Below are positions 9,065 to 16,351 of a DNA stretch of 64,000 nucleotides, piece after piece. Source of the DNA: Candidatus Thiosymbion ectosymbiont of Catanema sp. Cochon2018 (GTDB lineage Bacteria > Pseudomonadota > Gammaproteobacteria > Chromatiales > Chromatiaceae); the NCBI GenBank assembly GCA_011392765.1, contig WYCW01000002.1, positions 615,449 to 679,448 of the forward strand. Reading direction: 5' to 3'. Each line of letters starts with the position of its first letter. Within the stretch, counting starts at the first letter, position 1. The notes under the pieces are model-generated. The model was not told the origin of the DNA. It saw only the letters and a program-made list of their open reading frames with translations, and did not search any database. The position numbers were made by a program, and so were the translations under genes.

Positions 9065-9090
9065 ACCGCCGAGGCGCAAGGGGCGCAAAG
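8858..9090 (+). repeat. RND 3'-end repeat, copy 1 (functional gene end)
   Basis: From ATCAGCACCATCGCC (8858) through the stop codon and about 25 bases beyond (AACCGCCGAGGCGCAAGGGG) this sequence recurs at 14995-15250 and 16092-16309. The copies differ mainly at third codon positions and keep the peptide LEKSLQAQ..IPLA. This suggests they are ends of real homologous genes rather than recent duplications. Confidence 0.8.
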
Positions 9091-9490
9091 CCGAATAGGG
9101 CTTACTTATAAATCCGCAGATTACGCAGATTTTCACAGATTATTTCGTTTCTCATCTGCGAAAATCTGTGGATTCAAAATAAGGATCGTAGGTTGGGCAA
9201 AGTCCGCCAAGGACGGCGGGCGTGCCCAACACGACCGAATAATTTTTCCTATGCTCAATCCGGCATAGGCTACCAGTCGCCAGTCACCCGCTGCCAGCCG
9301 CCGGAAGCTGGTGACTGGTAGCTGGCGACTGGTTCGTCGGGAGAGACCGAGGCAACAAGTTATCCGCGGATCTTGTCGGGTCCCGAATGATTCCGTGGAT
9401 GACCGCGAGACGGTTTGAACCGCAAAGGCGCAAAGGGTAGGATGGGCTGTGCCCATTTCGAGAACCAATATGCAGACGGATTTATCATAC
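9065..9490. other. Intergenic region with two palindromic repeats
   Basis: It contains an imperfect palindrome at about 9113-9178 (arms related to CAGATTACGCAGATTTTC and its complement) and a nested palindrome at 9272-9333. The latter has 12-bp outer arms ACCAGTCGCCAG and inner arms CCAGTCACC; a relative lies at 16501-16553. A partial RND-end copy is at 9376-9465. No gene is apparent. Confidence 0.7.
9376..9465 (+). repeat. RND 3'-end repeat, copy 1b (tail part only)
   Basis: The bases GATGACCGCGAGACGGTTTG and the following AACCGCAAAGGCGCAAAGGG repeat the last codons and downstream flank of the RND gene. The continuation GTAGGATGGGCTGTGCCCAT is shared with copy 2 at 15168-15250. It lies directly before the PIN toxin gene. 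Confidence 0.7.
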
Positions 9491-9934
9491 ATGAAGATAT
9501 ATTTTGATGTTTGTTGTTTGAATCGACCTTTTGATGATCAAACTCAGGATAGGATTCGCCTTGAATCGGAAGCCATCCTTATGATACTAAAACATATCGA
9601 GGAAAATGATTGGCAATGGATAAGTAGTGATGCTGTTCTTTATGAAATGCATAAAACTCCAAATGACGAAAGAAGAGAAAGGCTAAATTCCCTCAACTCG
9701 CGTTCGACTTCGCACATTCCAGTAAATCGGCTCATTCTTGCAAGATCAGCGGAAATGCAAATAATGGGGTTTAAAACCTATGATGCATTGCATATTGCAT
9801 GCGCGGAAAAAGCAGCCGCAGATGTATTGCTATCCACGGATGATAGGTTATTGAAAAAAGCAAAAACAAACCAGCATAGTCTCAAGATAAAAATTGATAA
9901 TCCACTTACCTGGCTACAAAAGGTGGCGCAATGA
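9491..9934 (+). CDS. PIN-domain toxin (VapC-like)
   Basis: The 147-residue protein opens MKIYFDVCCLNRPFDD, with the first PIN acidic residue in YFD, and ends with TYDALHIACAEKAAADVLLS plus TDDRLL, which hold the later acidic residues of the PIN nuclease site. PIN toxins cleave RNA. An upstream in-frame ATG at 9449 lies in repeat DNA, so the start at 9491 is preferred. The gene is AT-rich compared with the RND operon, a sign of transfer. Its stop overlaps the start of the small downstream gene by four bases. Confidence 0.85.
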   Translation: MKIYFDVCCLNRPFDDQTQDRIRLESEAILMILKHIEENDWQWISSDAVLYEMHKTPNDERRERLNSLNSRSTSHIPVNRLILARSAEMQIMGFKTYDALHIACAEKAAADVLLSTDDRLLKKAKTNQHSLKIKIDNPLTWLQKVAQ

Positions 9935-10143
9935 ATACTCAAGCTGTAACACTTAATGAAATACGAAAACTCGGAATCGAGGCATTAACGACGCACTTAG
10001 GTGCTGTTGGCATGATTCGTTTCCTACAGCAAGGTGAAACTGGATGGGGAGATTATACCAATGATAGAGAAAAGTGGCTTGGCAATCCAAGTTTAGAGGA
10101 AATTTACGGAGAAATTCAAAATCTGACAAAAGGCTCAAGCTGA
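9931..10143 (+). CDS. Putative antitoxin partner of the PIN toxin
   Basis: This 70-residue acidic protein starts at ATGA, overlapping the toxin stop, so the pair is translationally coupled with the toxin first. It opens with a helix (LNEIRKLGIEALTTHLG) and continues MIRFLQQGETGWGDYTND, the form of small proteins that follow PIN-like genes. No DNA-binding motif is visible. The antitoxin role is inferred from position and size. Confidence 0.6.
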   Translation: MNTQAVTLNEIRKLGIEALTTHLGAVGMIRFLQQGETGWGDYTNDREKWLGNPSLEEIYGEIQNLTKGSS

Positions 10144-10199
10144 CCGCCAAAAGTGCCGCTTCGCTCTGCTTTTGGTGGCAGCTTAGCCTTTCGTTGGGT
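10133..10199 (+). other. Possible degenerate attC-like site after the PIN pair
   Basis: A stem formed by CCGCCAAAAG and CTTTTGGTGG is bordered on the left by GCTCAAG (near the core RYYYAAC) and on the right by GTTGGGT (fits GTTRRRY). The layout resembles an integron attC of about 67 bases. The left core has one mismatch and the site lies on the far side of intI, so this is tentative. Confidence 0.3.
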
Positions 10200-10247
10200 G
10201 CCTGAGCCAAGCCGTTATGTCCCAAAACCATGAGCCAGAGCGGGAAC

Positions 10248-10300
10248 GGGGTCAGGTCTTGATCCGTGACCCTTGAAGGCACAGGTCAAGACCTGACCCC
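10248..10300. repeat. 53-bp palindromic repeat, copy 1
   Basis: The outer arms GGGGTCAGGTCTTGA and its exact complement enclose 23 bases that include CCCTTGAAGG. The same 53-bp sequence recurs at 62747-62799 (inverted) and 63851-63903. This copy cuts off the 3' end of the intI remnant. Confidence 0.85.
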
Positions 10301-10305
10301 TTTCC

Positions 10306-11058
10306 CATTTGGACGGAAAAACATACTGCCAGCCTCACTCCCGGTTCGCGTTCGGATATTTCCTTTCCAAAGCGTATGGGAGGTATACTGCTCCCAGACC
10401 AACGTCGAGATCCTGCTCATGAATGGCCTCAACCCTCCGCAAATGCTCCCGAAGGGGTCCCATCATAGGTTCCGGAAGCATCGTCACCCGGTCCTTGCCG
10501 CCCTTACCATTGCGGACCGTGATTTGCTTCATCTCGAAATCCAGGTCCTTTACCCGCAGCCGCACGCACTCCATCAGCCGCATCCCCGTGCCGTAGAGCG
10601 GGCTCGCCATCAACCAGTCGAGCCCTTCCATGTGCGCGAGCAACATCCGCACCTCGTTCACGGTCAAAACCACCGGAAGCTTTTGCGAGCGTTTGGCCCG
10701 CTGCATGTTTTCCATCCAGGGAAGCTCGATCCCCAAGACCTCCCGGTAAGGGCTTGCAATTTTGGGTGGAGGTGGCTACCCCACCAACAGTGGCGAGATG
10801 TGTGAGAAAAGCCGCCACCTCCGGCGCGCTCATCTTCGCGGGATGACGCTTGGCGTGAAACAAGATAAAGCGGCGAATCCAATCCGGATAGGCTTGCTCG
10901 GTGCGGATGCTGTAGCGCTTAAAACGGATTTTGTCCTGCACCTGGTCGAGCAGGCGGAGTTTGGTCTGCGTTCCGGCGGAGGGGGTATTTCCCCTGTCAG
11001 TACCTGACGGGTTTGTCCTATCTACTGGCAATATATACAGGCACTTGCGAACAGGCAA
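10306..11058 (-). pseudogene. intI: Integron integrase IntI, degraded
   Basis: The translation shows clear IntI similarity: LLDQVQDKIRFKRYSIRTEQ, AYPDWIRRFI, then (after damage) LPVVLTVNEV, LYGTGMRLMECVRLRVKDLD, GKGGKDRVTMLP and LERKYP. IntI enzymes are tyrosine recombinases that move gene cassettes. Three defects are visible. About 30 bases are lost with a frame change near 10745-10760. A TGA replaces the expected Trp after NANRE (10335-10337). The gene is cut at about 10306 by the 53-bp palindrome, so the catalytic H-x-x-R and Tyr are missing. It runs opposite to the cassettes, as expected. The start is uncertain. Confidence 0.88.
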
Positions 11059-11065
11059 GCAGATT

Positions 11066-11109
11066 AGACCTCACTTTCGACGTATTTTCTTACGTCGCTT
11101 TTGAGGTCT
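11066..11109. repeat. Palindrome in the attI region
   Basis: Outer arms AGACCTCA/TGAGGTCT and inner arms CGACGTA/TACGTCG surround a short T-rich loop. It sits between the intI start and the first recombination core. A structural role in attI or in ending intI transcription is possible but not shown. Confidence 0.6.
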
Positions 11110-11116
11110 ACTAGAA

Positions 11117-11123
11117 GTTAGGC
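11117..11123 (+). other. Probable attI recombination core (GTTAGGC)
   Basis: GTTAGGC fits the integron core consensus GTTRRRY. It lies between intI and the first attC, where cassettes are inserted. No flanking integrase-binding repeats could be confirmed by eye. Confidence 0.5.
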
Positions 11124-11190
11124 TCATGTTAGCCTTTCAATCACTCAACACCGAAGGAAACATTTATGGAAATAGAAAATTGGGAAAATT

Positions 11191-11283
11191 GAAGTAGCAA
11201 AGGCAATGAAGCAAGAAGAAATCAGTATAACAATCATTGCCAAAACTTCAGGGCTTTCAATCGAAGAGATTGAAAAACTATAA
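11191..11283 (+). pseudogene. C-terminal fragment of an Rpn-type nuclease in the first cassette
   Basis: The frame EVAKAMKQEEISITIIAKTS, followed by GLSIEEIEKL and a stop, is the characteristic C-terminal tail of Rpn/PD-(D/E)XK transposase-like proteins, seen also at the end of the gene at 450-1319. Only about 30 residues remain and the upstream sequence has stops in all frames. It lies between the attI-like core and the first attC, so it is the content of a decayed cassette. The sequence GGGGCCAGGCTCAATT at 11299-11314 matches a repeat at 25438. Confidence 0.6.
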
Positions 11284-11339
11284 GCTAAATCAAGAAAAGG
11301 GGCCAGGCTCAATTGACGGTCGTTTTTCACAGCCCATTC

Positions 11340-11440
11340 GCCTAACATTCGGCTGCAGGCGACCCAATGCCGCGGTCCGGCTCCTCAGCGACCTTCAAGC
11401 TCAGAGCCACGCGGCATTAGCCGCCTGAGCCCAAACGTTA
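11340..11440 (+). other. attC site 1 (split by a group II intron)
   Basis: The left core GCCTAAC is at 11340-11346. Imperfect arms follow (GGCTGCAGGCGAC with GCCGCCTGAGCCC; AATGCCGCGGT with ACGCGGCATT). The right core begins GTTA at 11437-11440. The rest of the right core (GGC) is at 12222-12224, beyond the intron, so the joined core reads GTTAGGC. The size without the intron is about 104 bases, within the attC range. Confidence 0.8.
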
Positions 11441-12221
11441 GTGCGCCGCGCAAAGCGCGGCGCATCTAGTCGGGTGAAAGTCCCGACATGGTAAGGGCTA
11501 ACCACCCACCATTACCGCGTGTTGCGCCTCTGGCGGAGCGGTAACGGCGGTAAGAAACTGCGGTTACAGGCGAACAAGAGAGGTGAAGCGTACACCGGGT
11601 ATGTTGTAGACTGTAGGGGAATGCAGACCCCGAAAGCTGGTATCGCTTCGAAAAGGCGGTTCTGGTCGGCGCGCGTGGTAACGTGCGTGAAGCCAACACG
11701 AACCAGGCGTGAGGGTGAGCCTGGAAAGGGCCAGCGGAGTTCTCAAGCGGTGGTATGCAACAAGAGATGCGTCGTGAACGCGGGAGACCCCGTGAGCTCC
11801 TGGTCGGAACCGGCGGTAGAGATAAGGCATACAGGTAATGAGGCACAAATGGGAAACCGGGAAACAGAGTTAGACTGGAGCCTAAGTCCTACTGAGATGA
11901 CCGGGGCAGGTAAGCGAGCCGAACCCCGACAAAGGGAAAAGTAGCTGAAGGCTTTGGGGGAGTCGGATCACCCCAGAGTACTCCGAGACGGTAGGGCCGC
12001 TCACAGGGGGAAGGGGGTGACAGTCATGCGGACTCATCAAAGGAAACCGCTTCGGGACAAAGTCGGGCCTGATACCAAGAGGACAACCTTCCGGATGGGA
12101 ATCTCGACGGGGCGATAGGCGCCCTCTGCGAGAGTGAGCATGGCTGAGGAGCCCGGTGCGGGAAAACCGCACGCCGGGATCTGTGCCGGGGGCGCCGGGT
12201 AACCGGCGTCCCTACTGCGAC
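11441..12221 (+). mobile_element. ORF-less group IIC intron inserted in attC
   Basis: The RNA starts GTGCGCC, the group IIC 5' form, followed by a GC hairpin and GTCGGGTGAAAGTCCCGAC, a conserved domain I element. Near the 3' end lies domain V: GAGCCCGGTGCGGG, a GAAAA-type loop region, and CCGCACGCCGGGATC. Domain VI follows, with a GCCGGGTAACCGGC stem ending CTACTGCGAC. No reverse transcriptase frame exists in its 781 bases, so movement or splicing would need a maturase supplied elsewhere. Its removal restores an exact attC core. This matches the group IIC-attC class, though here it runs in the cassette direction. Confidence 0.82.
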
Positions 12222-12268
12222 GGCGCAACCCACAGATCAAGTCCAAACAGCCTTTCAGGAAACTTAGC

Positions 12269-13369
12269 ATGATCACATCAAAGAATCAACTGTCGTTAAA
12301 TAATTCGATTTCCATAATTATTAGGGTAAGTGAAACATGTAACCTTTCTTGCAGATACTGCTATGTAAAACCAACTACAGCACACAAGATCCTCGATATT
12401 CGAATAATCGAGGGATTCATCGAGGCACTTATCAGATTTGGGTTTACTCGAATCAACCTCTACTGGCACGGGGGCGAACCTCTCTTGCCCGGTATTAAGT
12501 ATTACCGGGAGATTCTGTCGATGCTGAATAGAGTGCGTGGAAAGACAGACGCCTCCATAATAAATAGATTACAAACCAACGGCGTGTTGCTAACAAAGGA
12601 ATTTGCAACCCTCTTGACAGAGGGAGAATTTAGGGTCGGGATAAGCATGGACGGTGATGAATGTCTTAATGAAAACAGGGTCTTTTTTAATGGCACTCCG
12701 TCTTACAAAAAGGCCATGAACGGATTGCAACAAAAAAGAGCGATTGACTCTGATACAAGTATCCTTTCCGTGCTTACAAGAAATCATCTCGCAAATATTG
12801 AACATTACTATTCCTACGTCAAGAGTGCGGGTTTGAAATCGTTTAAAATTAATCCGTGTATGATTAATAAGCAACAGAGTTCTGATCTGCAAGTTTCCCC
12901 TAGGGAATGGGGGGGAGCGATGATAAAGCTATTTGATTTATGGTTTTTTGATGCGAATCCACCGATGAATCGCGAGTTCAGTGATATATTGAAGAGCATG
13001 TACCGTGGATATAGCAAAACGTGCGTCTTTAATAAGACTTGTTTTAAGGGATTTCTGTCGATAGTTCCATCGGGTGATATTTATCCCTGCGCAAGACTAA
13101 TTCATGAAGATGACACGTTCAGGCTGGGCAATGTTGACGATGGCATGGATGTTGTGTTCGCGAACTACAAGATATTGAATCGCGATTACGATAACCTTGG
13201 TTGTTCTGGGTGTAAATGGGAGCCAATATGTCATGGAGGTTGTACTGCTTATGCGTACTGGCTTAACGGCACTATAAACTCTCGCGACTATCTATGTGAA
13301 GGGTATAAAATGTTGTTTCAGCACATCCACAATACAGTCAACTATTATGCAAACAGCAAGGAGTCTTAG
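12269..13369 (+). CDS. Radical SAM/SPASM peptide maturase
   Basis: This 366-residue enzyme belongs to the radical SAM/SPASM family, which modifies peptides or proteins. The [4Fe-4S] motif is C24-x3-C28-x2-C31 (ETCNLSCRYCYV), followed by WHGGEP at 66-71, the SAM-binding loop. The C-terminal SPASM region has Cys at 252, 258, 274, 312, 315, 321, 325 and 343, enough for two auxiliary clusters, with LGCSGCKWEPICHGGC as its core. The gene is AT-rich compared with its surroundings. It ends two bases before a small repeat-peptide gene and lies between two attC sites, so the pair is read as one cassette. Its substrate is inferred to be that peptide. Confidence 0.9.
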   Translation: MITSKNQLSLNNSISIIIRVSETCNLSCRYCYVKPTTAHKILDIRIIEGFIEALIRFGFTRINLYWHGGEPLLPGIKYYREILSMLNRVRGKTDASIINRLQTNGVLLTKEFATLLTEGEFRVGISMDGDECLNENRVFFNGTPSYKKAMNGLQQKRAIDSDTSILSVLTRNHLANIEHYYSYVKSAGLKSFKINPCMINKQQSSDLQVSPREWGGAMIKLFDLWFFDANPPMNREFSDILKSMYRGYSKTCVFNKTCFKGFLSIVPSGDIYPCARLIHEDDTFRLGNVDDGMDVVFANYKILNRDYDNLGCSGCKWEPICHGGCTAYAYWLNGTINSRDYLCEGYKMLFQHIHNTVNYYANSKES

Positions 13370-13371
13370 GA

Positions 13372-13653
13372 ATGAAGTTTGAGAAACTTTCACTGCGCTC
13401 ACTTCAGCACCGAAAATCACATCCTATTCTGAGCAACGTTCGTCATGAACTCGCTCAGGAAGGCTGGACAACCAATGCGAGGGAAGGCGGCGACTGGGGA
13501 GGTGGCGACTGGGTATCTGGCGATTGGTCAGGCGGTGACTGGGGATCCGGCGATTGGTCAGGCGCCGACTGGTCAGGTGGTGATTGGGGAACCGGTGACT
13601 GGAGCGGTGGCGACTGGGGAGGCGGCGACTGGGGAGGTGATACTGGGGAATAG
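13372..13653 (+). CDS. RiPP precursor with ten DW pentapeptide repeats
   Basis: The 93-residue product has a charged leader (residues 1-38, MKFEKLSLRSLQHRKSHP at the start). The core has Trp at exactly every fifth position (42, 47, 52 ... 87), always preceded by Asp, with consensus [GSV][GST][GA]DW, ten times over. It ends GGDTGE. Its start is two bases after the maturase stop. A small peptide with a plain leader and a strictly periodic, Gly/Asp/Trp-rich core next to a SPASM enzyme is the signature of a ribosomally made, post-translationally modified peptide. The modification and the mature product are unknown. No protease or exporter is in the cassette. Confidence 0.8.
   Translation: MKFEKLSLRSLQHRKSHPILSNVRHELAQEGWTTNAREGGDWGGGDWVSGDWSGGDWGSGDWSGADWSGGDWGTGDWSGGDWGGGDWGGDTGE
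13486..13636 (+). repeat. 15-bp tandem repeat encoding the DW core
   Basis: Ten units of about 15 bases, of the form GGCGGCGACTGGGGA, vary mostly at third positions and at residues 1-2 of each unit. The GAC TGG (Asp-Trp) step is fixed in all ten. Variation elsewhere with fixed DW argues for selection on that dipeptide. Confidence 0.85.
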
Positions 13654-13689
13654 CACCTTCCCACCACTTCACGACGATGGTTTTTTAAC

Positions 13690-13750
13690 GCCTAACAAGC
13701 TAATGCACTTGGACGCGGCTTCGCCGCTCCAGTGATTAGCAACGTTAGGC
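13690..13750 (+). other. attC site 2 closing the RiPP cassette
   Basis: A textbook 61-bp attC. The outer cores are GCCTAAC (13690-13696) and GTTAGGC (13744-13750). The inner arms are GCTAAT/ATTAGC and a CACT-GG/CC-AGTG stem around CGGCTTCGCCG, with the usual unpaired bases. It starts 36 bases after the precursor stop codon, as expected for a cassette end. Confidence 0.9.
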
Positions 13751-13877
13751 GTTCTACGCCCAGCGGCTCTTGTACTTCAACCAGGCATTGCGGGGAAAAA
13801 GGACACCCACTTTGTTTGACATCTTTCCCACCTCAAGCTAAGCTCCTTTCCGACACCAAAATCACAGGGAATCTGCC

Positions 13878-14966
13878 ATGACTGCTCCCCGCTCCGTTCT
13901 CGTCTCCCTTGCGAACACTCCCTGGTATCACTGTGTATGCCGTTGTGTACGTCGTGCCTTCCTGTGCGGGGAAGACCAGCTCTCAGGGATGAATTTCGAC
14001 CACCGCCGCGGCTGGATTGTCGAGCGTATCCAGCAGCTTGCTGCCTTGTTTGCCATTGATGTGGCCGCCTATGCGGTGATGAGTAATCACTATCACATCG
14101 TGATACGCATCGACCGCGAACGGGCCTTGGAATGGTCGGTAGAAGAGGTGCTGAGGCGCTGGACGGCGCTCTTCACCGGGCCGCTGTTGGTGACGCGGTA
14201 TCTCTCGGCGTCACGGGAGTCGATGAGCCAGGCGGAGATTGCCAAGGTTGAAGAACTTGCCGAGGTCTATCGGGAGCGGTTACACGATTTGTCCTGGTTC
14301 ATGCGCACCCTCAACGAACACATCGCCCGCCGGGCCAATGCCGAGGATGGGGTGAAGGGGCGTTTTTGGGAGGGTCGCTTCAAGAGCCAGGCGTTGCTCG
14401 ATGAGAAAGCACTGCTGGCGGCAATGGCCTATGTGGATCTGAATCCGGTCCGGGCGGGGCTGGCCGAGACGCCGGAGACCTCGGACTATACCTCGATTCA
14501 GGAGCGTGTTGGCGGATTGCCGGAAGAGGTAGCGTCTGAAACCGACTCGCAGGAGACCGCAACCGTCAAAGATTCTGACGCAACACTCGATGGGGAGCGG
14601 TTACGACCGGAGGCCGAGACGCAGGTCTTACCCCAGGCCCCGCTGATGCCCTTCGATGCCACTGCACAGGCTCCCTGGGCGGTGCCCTTTGCCTTCGAGG
14701 ACTATTTGGAGCTGGTCGATTGGACGGGCCGGGCGTTACGTGCGGATAAACCTGGATACATCAAGATGCAAGAACCTAAGATCCTCATCCGACTGGGCAT
14801 CGACGGGGAGCGGTTTATCAATTCTGCCGAGTGTTTTCTCAAGGCGTTCGGGACGGCGGTCGGTGCACCGGCATCGCTCACGGATCTCTGCGCTCGGCGT
14901 CAGGCCAAGTACCTGCGTGGCATCCAGGCTGCGCGAGCGGTGTTTGTAGCCAAACAAGCGGCATGA
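13878..14966 (+). CDS. REP-associated tyrosine transposase (Y1/HUH family, RAYT)
   Basis: The 362-residue protein has the HUH motif H71-Y72-H73 in VMSNHYHIVI and the RAYT hallmark near the middle, with LDEKALLAAMAYVDLNPVRA. RAYTs are single-strand nucleases linked to the spread of REP palindromes. A C-terminal extension (about 210-362) is longer than in small IS200 TnpA. Direct repeats AAAAAGGACACC flank the gene at about 13796 and 14978. It lies right after the integron and cuts into RND-end copy 2. The window carries several palindrome families that it might mobilise. Confidence 0.85.
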   Translation: MTAPRSVLVSLANTPWYHCVCRCVRRAFLCGEDQLSGMNFDHRRGWIVERIQQLAALFAIDVAAYAVMSNHYHIVIRIDRERALEWSVEEVLRRWTALFTGPLLVTRYLSASRESMSQAEIAKVEELAEVYRERLHDLSWFMRTLNEHIARRANAEDGVKGRFWEGRFKSQALLDEKALLAAMAYVDLNPVRAGLAETPETSDYTSIQERVGGLPEEVASETDSQETATVKDSDATLDGERLRPEAETQVLPQAPLMPFDATAQAPWAVPFAFEDYLELVDWTGRALRADKPGYIKMQEPKILIRLGIDGERFINSAECFLKAFGTAVGAPASLTDLCARRQAKYLRGIQAARAVFVAKQAA

Positions 14967-14994
14967 TAGGGAAGTATAAAAAGGACACCTATCT

Positions 14995-15250
14995 ATCAGC
15001 ACCATCGCCGGCCTCCCCCCTGCTGTTGGAAAAGAGTCTCCAGGCCCAGATCCTGATCCCCTTGGCCGCCAGCCTCGCCTTCGTCCTCGCGGCGGCCACA
15101 CTCGCAGCCCTGTTCCTGGTCCCGGCCGTCTATGCGATCCTGAATGATTTCGGTTGGTTGGGTGCGCTCGATTCTGCGGATGACTGCGAGACATTTTGAA
15201 CCGCAAAGGCGCAAAGGGTAGGATGGGCTGTGCCCATTTCGAGAGCCAGA
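14995..15250 (+). repeat. RND 3'-end repeat, copy 2
   Basis: It reproduces the last ~65 codons of the RND pump (peptide LLLEKSLQAQILIPLAASLA onward to LDSADDCETF and a stop) plus the flank AACCGCAAAGGCGCAAAGGG. One base is lost near its start (GGCCTCCCCCC). It begins right after the RAYT flank repeat. Differences from copy 1 are largely silent. Confidence 0.8.
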
Positions 15251-15401
15251 TGGAAGTTCGCCGTAGTTGTTCGCTAAGTCGTCCGCGGATCTCAACTCAT
15301 CGTTTCCAGGTGTGTTGATGGAGTGGGGCGAGCGCATATAAAGTCTTTCAAAATCAATGATTCCAGATAAATTGTAAAATGTCAGCAGGGAGAAATATGG
15401 T

Positions 15402-15671
15402 ATGCAATTACGTGACATCTTACTCGATATTCATGCTCTTGAAGAAGAATTGCTTCGGTTTGAGCGGAAGTATGGCATTCGTTCTGAAACATTTTATGCG
15501 GCCTATGTTGCTGGTGAAGAGCCCGATGATGACGCATGGGTGCTTGATTTCGGGGAATGGGCAAGTATCTACAAGACATGGCTCACACGTCAAGCCGAGT
15601 ATCGTGACGAAGTTCACCATATTCAACCACACCCCCAGAGTTTGTCAGGGCTTATCCGAATTGCCGCATGA
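15402..15671 (+). CDS. TumA-type antitoxin
   Basis: This 89-residue acidic protein (start MQLRDILLDIHALEEELLRF) precedes and overlaps by four bases a TumE/DUF6516-family toxin gene, the order described for TumE-TumA pairs. An AGGGAGAAA site precedes the ATG. It shows an N-terminal coiled helix and a WVLDFGEWASIYKTWL segment. Identity is judged mostly from its neighbour. Confidence 0.65.
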   Translation: MQLRDILLDIHALEEELLRFERKYGIRSETFYAAYVAGEEPDDDAWVLDFGEWASIYKTWLTRQAEYRDEVHHIQPHPQSLSGLIRIAA

Positions 15672-16237
15672 GCAATCCATTACGCACACCGGATGATTAC
15701 GAGTTATTTCTGTATACCATTAGGGAAACGTATCCAAGCATTCGCCATTCAACACTCACGTTTGTCCGAAAGGGTGCGTTTTTAGGTCGGGTTGCCGGAG
15801 AACTTTGGTTTGATCGTCAGATTCGTCTCGTCGTTCGAGAACGAGTGGTGTATCGACGTCTCCCCGTGATGATTGACTGGTATGGCTATGAAGTTTGGCA
15901 AGGAGAGGAAAAGCTGTATTGGTATGATTCTCAGCCACATCCAAATGATCCGACATTACAATCCACAGATCCTCATCATAAGCATATTCCACCAGACATC
16001 AAACATCACCGAATTCCTGCACCGAATATGCAGTTTACCTTTCCCAATCTTCCCGTCCTGATCAATGAAATCGAAAGGGGGATAATAGCAGACCATCCGG
16101 CCTCACCTCCTGCTGCTGGAGAAGAGCCTGCAGGCCCAAATCCTGATCCCTCTGGCCACCAGCCTGGCATTCGGCCTCGCCGCGGCCACCCTCGCGGTCC
16201 TGTTCCTGGTCCCGGCCGTCTATGCGATCCTGGATGA
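15668..16237 (+). CDS. TumE-type toxin (DUF6516) with a fused foreign C-terminus
   Basis: The core WYGYEVWQGEEKLYWYDSQP, then HPNDPTLQSTDPHHKHIPPD and IKHHRIPAPNM, is the signature of the TumE/DUF6516 toxin family. The native protein should end shortly after LPVLINEIERG. From about 16092 the frame instead runs out of phase through RND 3'-end copy 3, adding about 48 residues of Pro/Gly/Arg-rich junk to 16237. The toxin core appears complete, so activity is possible but the tail is abnormal. It overlaps the antitoxin gene. Confidence 0.75.
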   Translation: MSNPLRTPDDYELFLYTIRETYPSIRHSTLTFVRKGAFLGRVAGELWFDRQIRLVVRERVVYRRLPVMIDWYGYEVWQGEEKLYWYDSQPHPNDPTLQSTDPHHKHIPPDIKHHRIPAPNMQFTFPNLPVLINEIERGIIADHPASPPAAGEEPAGPNPDPSGHQPGIRPRRGHPRGPVPGPGRLCDPG

Positions 16238-16309
16238 TTTCGGGTGGTTGAGAACGTTGGATTCGGCGGATGACCGCGGGACAGCTTGAACCGCCGAGGC
16301 GCAAGGGGC
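16092..16309 (+). repeat. RND 3'-end repeat, copy 3
   Basis: The third copy of the RND gene end keeps the peptide LLLEKSLQAQILIPLATSLA and the stop followed by AACCGCCGAGGCGCAAGGGG, identical to the flank of copy 1. It starts just inside the end of the TumE toxin. Silent differences from copies 1 and 2 indicate long divergence. Confidence 0.8.
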
Positions 16310-16351
16310 ATGTAGGATGCGGTGAGCGCGGGTCAGACGTTCAGGGAAGCT

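Noticed and set aside
9061..9092. AACCGCCGAGGCGCAAGGGG as an rRNA- or tRNA-like sequence
   Set aside because: It is a short flank of the RND-end repeat and folds into nothing like a tRNA. Similar phrases recur only with the RND-end copies.
11519..11944. Open frame of 141 codons inside the group II intron
   Set aside because: It crosses conserved intron RNA domains and shows no reverse transcriptase motifs.
13486..13636. CRISPR-like array of short repeats
   Set aside because: The 15-base units are in frame, have no spacers and encode the DW peptide repeats.
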